This document shows positions 52,836-64,000 of a stretch of 64,000 bases of DNA, in pieces. The stretch is from Glandiceps talaboti (Eukaryota > Hemichordata > Enteropneusta > Spengelidae). Under the pieces are notes generated by a model. It was not told where the DNA came from. It searched no databases and worked only from the letters and a program-made list of their open reading frames with translations. The stretch is from assembly GCF_964340395.1 (NCBI RefSeq), contig NC_135555.1, positions 18,662,115 through 18,726,114 of the forward strand, read 5' to 3'. The first letter of the stretch is position 1. Each line of letters begins with the position of its first letter. A program made the translations under genes and the position numbers.

Positions 52836-53092
52836 TGAAACCATTATAGGACCATACAGTGATACACCATTATCTCCCGCCCGAATGGAATTTCAACATG
52901 TTCTCTTTTGTTTTTCTGAAATACCTTCCATTCACATCAGGAGTAGAAAAGAATCTACAACATCATTAGCGTGATTACATTACTAGTAATGAGCTTAGAA
53001 TTTACTCTCTTTATGTCACAGTCAGTGGTATTCTGTTTCTATAGTGTTACTATACATTGATTCAGTGATTGCACACAAAGAATACATATCAC

Positions 53093-53172
53093 TGAATGAA
53101 TGAATGAATGAATGAATGAATGAATGAATGAATGAATGAATGAATGAATGAATGAATGAATGAATGAATGAA
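53093..53172. repeat. (AATG)n microsatellite
   Basis: About 20 perfect tetramers, then GGGTT repeats. A separate (TGAT)n tract of about 13 units lies at 53648-53698. Confidence 0.98.
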
Positions 53173-53393
53173 AGAATGGGTTGGGTTGGGTTGGACTCCC
53201 CTTACATAATACCCAATAATCACAAGTACCTTTACCAAAAGAAACACTTAAAAATTCATCATGGACTTGATTTCTTATTTGCAGTGTAAGGTCATACCTA
53301 TTAGTGTTTGTGTCAAGGGTAGGTAACATCTACCTGACTTCCCCAGGTATTTTATTGGGACCCCTCACACTCCCCATTTATCAGCTAGTGATC

Positions 53394-53563
53394 CAGTGTG
53401 CCCACTAAGCCAATGTGACGCATCACCGACACACACAATTTCTAGTGACGCACCAAAATTTGGCGTTCCCCTATTTCTTACTGTGTGGTGGCTCACAAGA
53501 AATCACAGTTTTTATCATTTTGATTCACAAAAACAAAATTTGGCTATCATAGAGGGCACACTG
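53394..53563. mobile_element. MITE family B copy 4
   Basis: 170 bp, ends CAGTGTGCCCACTAA and AGAGGGCACACTG, same core blocks as the other copies (GACGCACCAAAATTTGG, CTCACAAGAAATC). Confidence 0.75.
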
Positions 53564-53647
53564 TGAGCGAGATCTTACAAAGATATCACTAATGGAATTC
53601 ATATTTTCCACCTAAAAGTCTGTTTTGTTATAAAATATCAACACCAC

Positions 53648-53696
<49 letters not shown>

Positions 53697-54349
53697 ACTA
53701 GAATCAGTTGTTCAAGTGTATCTTCATAAAATATTTCAATTTCACTGACTAAGTGGTTTATTCTTGAAGTATCAGTAACTATCCTATACATGTACATGTA
53801 GGACTAGACTACCATACTTCTAGACAAATAGCACAAGCCTTGTCTTGGTCTTACTATTTGAAGAAGCTCTCAAAATTCAAGCCACACCTTCTTATTGCCT
53901 AGGTTTAGATAGCTTGTCTTGAGATAAGACCAGACCATGACAAGTTTCTAGACTAACTGTAGAGTGACAGCTTGGGACACTTAACACCATATTATGTCTG
54001 CTGTGTGACTGGATGACAACTGTCAAGGCCACTGAGTTCATCACCAGTTATTTATTTTACTAACTCAATGGCTGGGATTAATGTGGTGAAGACGCTCTAA
54101 TTCTAACTATCCTGCAGAGAGAGCTATTATTGAATATCATTTTGCAAGACACTTTTGAAGTATGATCTCTGGCCTAATTTCAACTTTATAGTCTATACCT
54201 TGACATGTGGTTAATTATCGTAGAGTTTTCAAACCATAGGTGACACAGTGTAGGTCCTTAACTTTCACAAAATCAGCTGAACACACAGTCTAGACAAATA
54301 GAGTTTGTTATCACTCATCATCTGCTTCTTGGCTGACACTGTCTTTGTT

Positions 54350-54565
54350 CAACCTGGTTCATATAGGGAGGGGATAATCTCAGGATAAACTTTCAAAGTC
54401 AGTTGGGTAATGTCTTTTTCTAAAATTTTCGAAACTTGGTTCATATAGGGATGGAGGGGGTGTTTATTTCAGTATAAACTTATAAAACTCAGTTAGAAAT
54501 TACTTTTTTAAAGTTTTGAGAAATTGGTTCACAGGGGGGGTGGAGGTGTTATCTCTGGCAGTTTC
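54350..54565. repeat. ~90-bp minisatellite, three units
   Basis: TGGTTCATATAGGGA + ATAAACTT + AGTTAGAAATTACTTTTT-type units, the last G-rich. Confidence 0.7.
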
Positions 54566-56315
54566 TCACGATAAGGTCAAGAACCTTATTTTATGCAATG
54601 AAAGGGGAACTCCAGAAATTCCAGATTTCTCAGATTTTGGCATATATATTTAGGTGTGGGAACCCAAGTAAAAATCTGGTGAAAGTTGCATTACCTCTAT
54701 TCCTAATACTAGAGATTCTGCTAAGAAGTTAGAACATGGTTCAACACAAGCTATTAGAGTATGTACTCATACTGTAAATCCATCAACGCACTTGCCTTTA
54801 CGAGAAATGCTTGCCCAAATTAAATGCGGCAAATTTCTCTTTAAAAACAAACTGCCATTGAAATACAAAACTGAACACAGTAATTCTTTTGTGTCATGCT
54901 TTACTATTATAACAAGTCGGCCTTTGTTTTGTAGTTGGTCATAGTTTATGATCCAGGCAACTCAAACTCACAGCTGACATTGAATTATGTTTGACCATGA
55001 TTACATACAATCTACATCTAATAATAGAATTGCCATATGTTTTCCACAATAAACTTTTCGGTGTAATGGGTTGTATATAGGTCAGTAGGATAGACTGATA
55101 TGATGTAAATTGACCCACAGTTGACCCTTCACCTCAAATCAAAAGCAAGGAATGATGGCTGTCTGTATTTCACATACAATCAGTACTTCAGTATACAGCA
55201 TAGAGTATTGACTTTCAAAAGCTCTCAACACATCTAACTAGCACTATTAAACTAGGGATGTTTGCATGTTTTTGACCATATTATTACTAGTGGTGGGATG
55301 GGCAGGATTTTTGCTCAAATCATGATTGAGTATATCACAAATAACTAATGTTTATATTTTACATGCGATCTTTCTTTCCATTGACTGTTCGACAAATAAT
55401 ATTCACCCCCGAAAGCTTTCATAACAGCTAACCGTTGATTTTCACCCAAATCATTGAGTATGTCACGAAACAACCAATTTCAACATTTCATTAGCTCAGA
55501 AACTTGTGCTAAGCTTACCGTCTCAAGCTACCTATGGTTTGGATAACTGTACATGTACCTTGAAATGGTAAACATCATATCATTTAACAAGTCTCTAGAC
55601 TAACGTTTCAAATACAATCAGTGTTTTGCTTGGTTGACAGTAGTGTTTCAGCAAAGAGACATATACCCAAGCTCAAAACTCAAGTAACTGGGTTCTCCAC
55701 CAAAAATTAGAAAGTCGTAACATTCGATTCATCTCTTTGGCTTGAAATAGTTACTTTTTTTCCATTAAAATCAAATTCTGATCCGTTTATTGCTAATTTT
55801 GTATATACTTAGGTAGACATACCTGACAAATGAAACTTGATGAATAAACCCTATTAAATAATAGTAAACTAGAAATACAGCTGTCTGAAATTTAGGCATA
55901 TAATTTTGCCAGCAAAGAAGTTCTTACTATCTACCTAGCCTCCATATCCTGTGACCTAGTTTGACTACCAGTATGTACATTGTATATGTACATACATACA
56001 AGTCATAGTTCAGGTAATGCTAACTCTGTGTATGACTCATAACTGTGGTTGGGGTGAGTCATATGTCATGCCTTTGTTTACTATACTATACATGTTGACT
56101 GCAAAGTAAGCAGTTTACCACATACTGTATGTCATTCAAGGACTTTCTAAACATATATGTAGTTTGTACTGTATGCCATTCATGGACTTACACACTTTTA
56201 GTTTGACCCATTTCCGTTGGCAGGATATTAAAACTTCCTACACCACACCACACCACACCACAAGTTATCAGGAATGGCGAGAACAAATATCCCCACTCTG
56301 GGCCAGTGATCACTT

Positions 56316-56390
56316 AGTCTAGTTCTTCTACAGTATCGTTACAATTTACACCTCCAGTTTAGGTAAAGACCATGTTGCCATCCAGACTAG
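56316..56390 (-). mobile_element. MITE family A copy, reverse orientation
   Basis: AGTCTAGTTCTTCTACAGTA, TCGTTACAATTTACACCTCC, GACCATGTTGCCATCCAGAC. This is the complement order of the copies at 31229 and 41939. Confidence 0.7.
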
Positions 56391-56889
56391 TGATCCCTAG
56401 GTTCTAGTTTTATCTTACTAGACGTGAATCTTACTGTAGACAACACACCCTAAACACTATTACTACTCTCTCAAGACACTTTAATACATGTACTGTAATA
56501 GAATTGTTTCTTGTAGTACAGTAGATTTGCTGTTCTACTTTGGTTCTTAACATAGTAGAACTGTAACTTTTAACAGCACATACATACACACATACAAACA
56601 GTTTCCTCTGGGAAGGAGACTTGATTCTTTATCAGTGTTTTCACTATAAAGTATAAGCCAGCAGTCACTCAAAATGTGTGGCTATAATAACATTTTAATC
56701 GGCTGGATTACGGGTGAAAAGATTTTCCATGTCACACTTTTACTGCGTAAGACTCCAAATTCTAAATCTAACATTTCACTTTAATAGACTACAATTGGTA
56801 CCCAGTGGGAATCTCGAACTTATCCCTAGTAAAAATTAAATGATATGCTACTACAATGAATAGAATATGTGTATTGTAAAATATAATGC

Positions 56890-57370
56890 AATATGAAGAA
56901 TATATGCGTGACAAATTTCATTCATCAGTACATCTTTCAAGTTCAGTGTACTGCATGTACCGGTATATGATGATCAGACACTCAGTAGGCCAGGGATTCA
57001 TTATCACAAGCTAGTACAATGTACATTGTAGTACTTTTATCTCAAACAACACCATTGGACTTTGGTAAAGTCAGTTACTACTCTCTGAGCAGTCGAGTTA
57101 CAAATTTCATTCACCTTTCATATTATGAGTATGATTATCACACTGGACAGTGTCACTATCGTAGGCTAGTAGTAGGTTTATCTCAAACAACACCATTGAA
57201 CCTACTTCGGTAAATTCAGATCAGTAAAAACAGAGCTACAAAGAACAGGATATGTACAAATGATAAATTTCATTCATGAGTACATCTTCACAGTCTGTGT
57301 TCTATGATCATCAGATAGACCGGAAACTTGTCGAGGTCACTATTTCACAGGCTAACATTTCCACAGACCA
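56890..57370. repeat. Diverged ~200-bp direct repeats
   Basis: ACAAATTTCATTCAT, GAGTACATCTT, GATCATCAGA and TTATCTCAAACAACACCATT recur two to three times. Confidence 0.7.
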
Positions 57371-58892
57371 AACAGTATTATCTAGTCTGATATTCAAGCC
57401 TCTGGGATAAACACAAGGGGGATATTACCAGCAATCTAATATTATATGCTAATTTAATATCTATGAATGAATACGGCATTAGATGGTATTGAGTTTGAAT
57501 CAGCAATCTCACAAAAACATTAGCATATTTTCTAATTGACATATAATGTTTCTTTTCCTCACCATAGCAACTCTAGTATGTGTTATTTTACTACCAACAG
57601 TATCAGTCACATCGGTGACCATCTGTGCTACATGCACTCTGTGATGATATCATTGTTGAAGTTTAACTAAATTAGTAATTATGGTATCAACAACTAATTC
57701 AAGGCTTTACCTTGCCATACTTGAGTTGGCATGACTTGTTCCAAGTGCAGACACCAGCCTATGTGCCCATTCTACCCAAAATGTTGTCATCAAAACCCCC
57801 AATCTCAAATGCACCCTCTTGCACAACCTTACCTAGCCACGAGATGAGGCTGTGTGATTTTGACATACTGACTCAACAGATCTGACAAACAATATTGTTG
57901 AGCCTGATCGCCTAATCGCTGGGTTAAACCTTCACTATCAAACCTATTCCATCAAAACTGTCCCACCCTATCACCTCCTCTCCGATTCTATCGAACACCT
58001 CAACCACATATTATCCCCATCCCTCACTCTTACCACCCTCCCCACCCTAACACTAGTATCAGCCTCTTGATCTCTACCCCCTCCCCCAATTCCAAATGTT
58101 GCATCTTACTATAAGGTATACAACTATCCCAACTATCTCAACTATCCCAAGTGGTCCACCCATTCCCTGTCAAATCTGTCCAACCCAAACTGATACACCT
58201 AATCTCTACACCACAAATCCTCCCTTCAATTCTTGCTGTTGCTTTCAAGGTTTCATTTACACCCATCTACCCTACAAAAGTAACCCTACTGACACAGTAA
58301 ATGAACACAGCTTGACACCCATACCCTAGAAAAGTGACCCTGCTGACACCATCACAGTAACTATACACTGCTTTACTAACTTTCAAGAACTGCTTGAACT
58401 CTTCCAACAAACCCAGCTAACAATGAGTGGGAAATTTACTATACAAGTACACGTAATTATAATAGTTTCCAAGACATTTATTAAAACCACAATCATTTCT
58501 GCATGTTTGAAGTCCTTGAAAAATGCCTGGGTAACTTAGCAAGATTTACAAACATTTAGTTCTCAACAAAAACAGCCTGTACTCCGCAATGCGTAAGTAC
58601 TCATCAATGAACGTAACACTAGCCCACAAACTTGGATTTGGATTTTGCCAGCGCTTTGTCAACATACTGGCTTGACAGAGTTTTTGCGAAAGACATACCA
58701 TACATAAGCGAAGTTGAATAAAAATATGGAATTTACACCCTGGTTGTTCTATTCACAATGCACATCTACGTCACGACAACGCACGTCTAAACGTCACTGG
58801 TTTTACTGTATTCAAAATATGAGTCAAAAAGTTCAAAATTGACCTTACTTTTCCAAATTTATCTTTGATATTACTGGCACTGGTATAATTAT

Positions 58893-59038
58893 GTTTTTCC
58901 CCAAATACTTTTCTTCATTCAGTCTGCAAGCACTCGTGACCTACACGTTTCGTCACTATTGTCCAGCAGCTCGTAGTGAAAAAGACCCTTAGGTCACTCA
59001 TATTTTCCTTGGCTGAATGAGGAAAAATATTGGGGAAT
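58893..59038. mobile_element. MITE family F, foldback element
   Basis: Left arm TTTTCCCCAAATACTTTTCT, TCATTCAG, CTCGTGACCTACAC, GTCACTA; the right arm is its inverse (TAGTGAAAAAGACCCTTAGG, TCACTCATATTTTCC, CTGAATGAGGAAAAATATTG). Arms are about 60 bp, imperfect. Relatives at 4960-5064 and 47431-47550. Confidence 0.65.
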
Positions 59039-59693
59039 ACTATCTAATTAGCCAGATAACTGTGTCTCTAGGCTAATGCAAAAACAATACAACCTTTATA
59101 CCTACTTCATATGTAAATTCTAAAATTAGTAACACTTGGAACCTATAAAAATATTTTAATATATTTTCTTTGTTGTTATGAAATTCATCATGAGCACTAA
59201 TGTGAAATGATTGAGATATGGTAATGAATACTAATTAATTGACTATGCAAAATAGAAATTTTATCATCAATTTTGAGACAACTATGAGAACAAAAGATGT
59301 CCTTTGTTGAAAATAATGTATCTACATTGATAGAATAGGCATTATTGACATGTAAGTGGGTTGAAATTGTCAGCATGTCCCTTGAATACCAACTATCTCA
59401 AATCTAGAAATATATATGCATGGATATTGCAGGTATACAAACACAGTATAAGGACAAATGATCTTTACATGTTGATTTTGCACAAGCATTAAAACACATA
59501 ATTCTAATGTGCAAATCAAAAGTGCTACCAACACCAGGCGAAATTATACTGCTTAATAGTATTTACACAGAAAGGCATAGCTTTAAGATAATACCGATAT
59601 AAGTAATTGTGTCAGTATATGAGAGTTCTACCCAGAATATTAAGTCGCAAATTTTAAGTTCAGGAGAAACCTATGGTAAATACTGAATGACTA

Positions 59694-59951
59694 TTAGTAT
59701 GCCCTCTAAACCAATTTGATACGCCACTGTCGTACAGCAAATTTCATATGACGCACTAAAATTTGGCGTTGCTGTGTCTCTTACTATGTGGTATTCTAGA
59801 TGCTATCCATGGCTTCATATCTAAAGATTGTGAGAAGATATTCAAAGACACGGATAGCCTCTAAACTAACTAACTACTTGGTGACTCACAAGTTTTTATC
59901 ATTTTCACCTGCAACACAAAATCTTGCCTTTCATAAGTTAGAGGCACAGTG
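59694..59951. mobile_element. MITE family B copy 5 carrying a nested MITE C
   Basis: Ends TAGTATGCCCTCTAA and GTTAGAGGCACAGTG with family B core. Compared with the other copies it is ~85 bp longer, because a family C element (about 59794-59868) interrupts it after CTTACTATGTGG. Confidence 0.7.
59794..59868. mobile_element. MITE family C copy nested in MITE B
   Basis: TTCTAGATGCTATCCATGGC on the left and GATAGCCTCTAAACT on the right form an imperfect inverted repeat. The same ends appear at 32939-33005 and 11862-11927. Confidence 0.65.
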
Positions 59952-62790
59952 ATGACTAAAGTATGGTGAAGTGACATTTGAAGACAAATTTACAGATTAA
60001 GGAAAACCTGAGGTTTTCATGCTATAAATATATATACACGAAGACAATAAATCTGCATATACACCAAAAAACAGTGATTGATTATTTCCATTTTGTCATT
60101 AAAATTACAGATTTCATAAAAGTAACAAGAATAACACTAAATTGAAGCAGATTTACTGAATTTCTCTACATTTTTATTATTTATTTACCTATCTAATAAG
60201 TCACAATACATCAAGTTGTAAAGATGTTTGCTCACTGGTAATAGCTCAATAATGGATGTGTAATAGAAAGGAAGTCCTAGACTATAATGGTATTTAATAT
60301 TTTAGATAGACCAAATGATCATCAAACGACAGTCTGAGCCATGAATCAAACCTGTCATGTATCCAAACACACACAGCACTATAATTATCCATTAAAAATG
60401 CTGGTTGAAGTAACTCAAGCAAGACTAGCACCATGGCATACTTTATTACAAATTTACCATCAAGGACTAACTCCAGACTTTTGACTACCGAGACAGAAAC
60501 TGTCCATATGGCAAATGGCTATATATAAAGTCTATGTGATATTACACTGCTTTTGTTATGTTTAGAGACAGAAACAGGTAAAATCTGTGTGAGTTACTCC
60601 TGCCTAGCTCTTTATCTGGGTATCCTCGTGTTTCAAGATAAATTTAGGAAGATAACTGTCAATCATCAAAATATTGAAAGGAGTTGATATTTTTACTATA
60701 TTTATAGTTGATGAATTCAACTTTTGTTGAGGACTCTAAACACTGAATGAAATAATTCAAGTTTCTAAATTCAATTATCAAATTCCTACATTTTGTTCTC
60801 AGGTAACTCTACAGCATACAGTTTATAAGCATTTGCCACATGATATACAGTTTCAATTACTAAAATTAGTATTGTGGATATGACTGTTCTCAATCCTCAC
60901 CAATATTCCAATTATACTTGTATGTAACAGATATCCATTTTTTCACAAATTTCCTCTTCTCTCTTATTTGGTTTCTAAAACCATACAAATATATTTAGTA
61001 ATGAAATTTTTGCTCACAGTCACTGAGTTAAAATATTTCTTGGAAGCAAATCAGGAATTTTTTTGCTGATATTTTGTCAGCATTATCATCAGGGGTGTAC
61101 ATACAAATCTACTGTAATACTGAAACTAATCAATGATCAATGGTTTCTGAAATTTCAGAAAAAGACTGAAATATCAGTAACAGGAAACAAATGACCAACT
61201 GATTACCTTGTTTTTGGGTTGGTCTGACCTCTGTGTGTGATCATAATTATAAAATAATTTTAAGAATGCAAGAAGCACTTTTGTGGTTAATGACTCCTAT
61301 ATAAAATATTTAATGTCTGAAGTGTACTTATGTCATGGTCAATGTCATTACTATGCTGTACATACATTTGTACTGTGTATTGTGTTCACCATATACATAT
61401 ACATCAAGCAATGTCAAACACTATATGCAAATTATATGTAAATGAGCCATTCTTGTGAAAAACTGTGGGCATAAATGACAAAATAAAGCCATACATCAGT
61501 AAACAGAAATTTCATTCATTTTGATCTTTATATTTTATTCAATTGGAAAGGAAAAATTACGAATTTAATTTTCCTTTATTTTGTGAATTTATGCATAATA
61601 TTCAGAAATGAATTGCTTAATTAATGACAGACACATTTAATGATTCATTATAGTATGGAAGATGGAGGCATTATTATTATTTCTATATTATTCTTTACCA
61701 CCATTTAGGAGATTTTGGCTCAGAAAGGAAAATCTTAAATTGGGGAGGCATAAATAGCTTAAAGACATGCCCCATGTGAACAATGTATTTCCTCTTCAAC
61801 TCCCTCTCTCAAACTATATATTCAATAGAATTCTCCTCTGACAGTGATACAAGGATTCTAACCCATAGCACGATCCCTACCCCCACCCCACCCCCACTTC
61901 CAACACTACATAATAAGTAATTGAAAAGACCTCTCCTTACTCTGTTATAAGGTTTCTAAAACCTTTGGTAAAAATACATCTGTAAATCCATACTTATTGC
62001 TACTGCATGTCAACCACAGAAATAGATACATCAAATTACTATTAATCAGAAAATACATAAATCAACATTCTGTGTGTGTATATTTCAAGAAAGATGGGTC
62101 AGAAGATAAACACAGCAAAGTAAACAGTTGGTCTGAAGACTCTAATGTTATCTTCTGCCAACAGACTGGAACTGACACCCAATGATGTAACACATGTATA
62201 TTTCACAATACCCTATCACAATTTCAGATCCATCTCCACAAAGCAGAGAGTTTAGCAAATACTCCAATCTCAATGGCTGAACTAAAACGGGCTAATTCAC
62301 ATCTCTTTTGAGTACGTCACATATCACAATACTCAGTGTAATGTCTAAGTTAGACAAACATACTGACACAATCAAATCTACTGGGAAGCACAAAGGATAG
62401 CTAGTTTGGTATTGTTGGAGAGATGAAAGACATTATCCTCTGCTAGGGTGATCACACACAGTAAAAGACAATCTCTTATGTGGTTGAATCTCCCTGTTGT
62501 CACGTCACAGTTTAATGACTTTCAATCTCACATCTGATCACCAAATGTACCACCTCATCCCTAGCCTGGGATCAAGACTCCACTATAGGACAGTTTATTT
62601 CCTCAGTGTGTTGTAAAATAGTACAGCATGCATGTCACTTCCTCAGTGTACTAGTAATACTATAATTTAGTATAAAACAAGATGGCATGAATTCCAGACT
62701 ACCCCATTTCCTGACTATTTTACATTTTGGTTATAACCATTTATGTAGATGTACCCGTATAAATATAGAACTGTATACACCATCACTTAC

Positions 62791-62865
62791 CATTAACTTG
62801 CCCTCATCATCCCACGTCCATGACCCCAGAATATTATAAAATTTCAGATATTTTTGTATGAGCAT
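62791..62865 (-). CDS. Candidate 75-nt coding exon of unknown gene
   Basis: Acceptor ATATCACAG, then exactly 25 codons, then donor ATG|GTAAGTGAT. One frame reads MLIQ then KYLKFYNILGSWTWDDEGK and LM, with a motif-like GSWTWDDEG. Phase 0-0. It does not match septin N-terminal sequence and I cannot name a family. It could belong to the next gene upstream on the minus strand or be a chance open stretch. Confidence 0.25.
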
Positions 62866-64000
62866 CTGTGATATTATCTGTCCTTCTATATGCACATTCA
62901 TATACATGTATGTATGTATGTATGTATGTATTTACATCGCTCCCTAAATCATAGTGGAAATTCAACAATTATGCATTATGCATTGACATTAGCCCAAAGA
63001 CATGGCTTTCTGGTTCAGCTGCTGCTTGCAACGTTGTTTGCCAGAATCTGTCAAGCCTGATAGTCAAGTCTCTGGTCTCATGTCAAAGGGAGGGGAAAGA
63101 AATGACAGAGGGGGGAGGGGGGAAGTAGAGGGATAGGGGTGTTTACTATGAAACACATCAAATTATTTTTTTCAGTAAGTGAAATACTACAAAAGGATTT
63201 CTTCTTTCAATTTTCAAGACTATCTCCTGGAAAATCAAAACATGTATCATTTATAGATTTATTGGCAGATAAACTAAATATCAAATGTCATATTCAATCA
63301 TGATAATGGGAAATTACTATATTACTACAAACATTGTATGAATGATATATATTCACAATTTCATGAGAATTTGTTTTGATCGGACTTCAATGTATGAATA
63401 CAATATTGACATTACTTCACAAGTAATGATAATGGGTATACCGGTACATGGTGGCAGCCATCTTATTTAAATGTCGTTATTTTCAGAGACAATGATGAAG
63501 AGTTTATGGTTTGTTTGTATAAGTCATGACATCTCCAATATATATTCATTGTCTGTACGGTTATCAACAAATTTGAGGACCACATCCAGAAATTTATTTA
63601 CAGCATAACATCTAAACTAAAAGAGGGGGGAAGGGAGGGGGGAAGAGAATGGGGAGGAGGAAGATTACAGAGTAACAGATCAACCAGTCAGGTATGTCTG
63701 TCTCTGAATTGTACACAGGTTGCAGAGAAGAGTTCAGAAATCAATTGAATTTGAAACAGTCAAAAGTATGTTTAATTTACAATGTAATAGCAACCCTTCC
63801 GAAACTTTGGTTGGTAGGCAGTAATATATTTCAATATCATATTCTGTAATTTCAGTATGATACTATCAATAACTGTTATATGATACTTAATACTTATTAA
63901 TTAGTCTCGAGTACAACTCAAAATTTTATTTACAAAAATGTTACTGACAATTCCAAATTTCAAAAGTGACAAACAGAACGTGTTCTCTGAAAATATAAAA

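Larger units (their letters stand above)
57370..64000. other. Stretch without a confirmed gene, right edge of window
   Basis: Apart from MITEs at 58.9 and 59.7 kb, a C-rich unique stretch (57740-58330), a short (TATG)n at 62907-62930, purine-rich patches (63090-63130, 63620-63665) and the candidate exon at 62.8 kb, nothing is recognised. The missing septin 5' exon was looked for here and not found. Confidence 0.5.

Noticed and set aside
57840-57895. Minus-strand segment with acceptor TTTGTCAG and donor GCTAG|GTAAGG encoding LLSQYVKITQPHLVA
   Set aside because: Short, no family resemblance, one open frame of three is expected by chance.
61206-61229. 24-nt minus-strand segment between CACACACAG and GTAATC as a septin 5' micro-exon
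   Set aside because: Too short to judge, and its translation does not match the septin alpha-0 region.
51226-64000. Septin N-terminal exon (YVGFANLPNQVYRK / GFEFTLMVV type)
   Set aside because: Looked for on the minus strand by its codon pattern and phase-1 donor; nothing matching was seen, so no feature is claimed.

Overview
This is a piece of an intron-rich, AT-rich animal genome, most likely from a marine invertebrate (mollusc/annelid-type lophotrochozoan, hemichordate/echinoderm or amphioxus; the sequence does not decide between them). Evidence: spliced genes with GT-AG introns, exons of 52-166 bp within kilobases of intron, many microsatellites and MITEs, a tRNA-derived SINE and a non-LTR retrotransposon tail. 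There is no sign of bacterial or viral organisation.

Two protein genes can be read, both on the minus strand and head to tail. (1) A septin of the SEPT7/Peanut group: 11 exons from 51225 down to the stop at 22431, in perfect phase, giving 419 residues from the P-loop to the C-terminus. The N-terminal exon(s) were not found and probably lie beyond base 64000. (2) EEPD1, a membrane-anchored helix-hairpin-helix plus endonuclease/exonuclease/phosphatase protein: the start codon at 10481 and three coding exons down to 1883; the rest of the catalytic domain lies left of base 1. Human SEPTIN7 and EEPD1 are neighbours on 7p14.2 in the same order and orientation, so this looks like an ancient conserved linkage.

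Layout: 1-10.5 kb EEPD1 coding exons embedded in microsatellites, minisatellites and MITEs; 10.5-22.4 kb EEPD1 5' intron/intergenic DNA with a SINE, two Harbinger-like MITEs and a CpG-richer block at 17.5-18.4 kb that may hold the EEPD1 promoter and a non-coding first exon; 22.4-51.2 kb the septin gene; 51.2-64 kb probable septin 5' intron or upstream DNA with MITEs, minisatellites and one unassigned candidate exon at 62.8 kb.

The most unusual items are: a 1.5-kb terminal-inverted-repeat element (38455-39999) in a septin intron, with a 9-bp target duplication and the decayed start of a RecQ-like helicase gene; a perfect 127-bp copy of the septin switch-II exon 2.4 kb from the real exon; two further septin exons whose 3' splice-site regions are also duplicated nearby; and a ~48-bp satellite array at 5.5-6.2 kb that has grown out of one half of an ~80-bp MITE.
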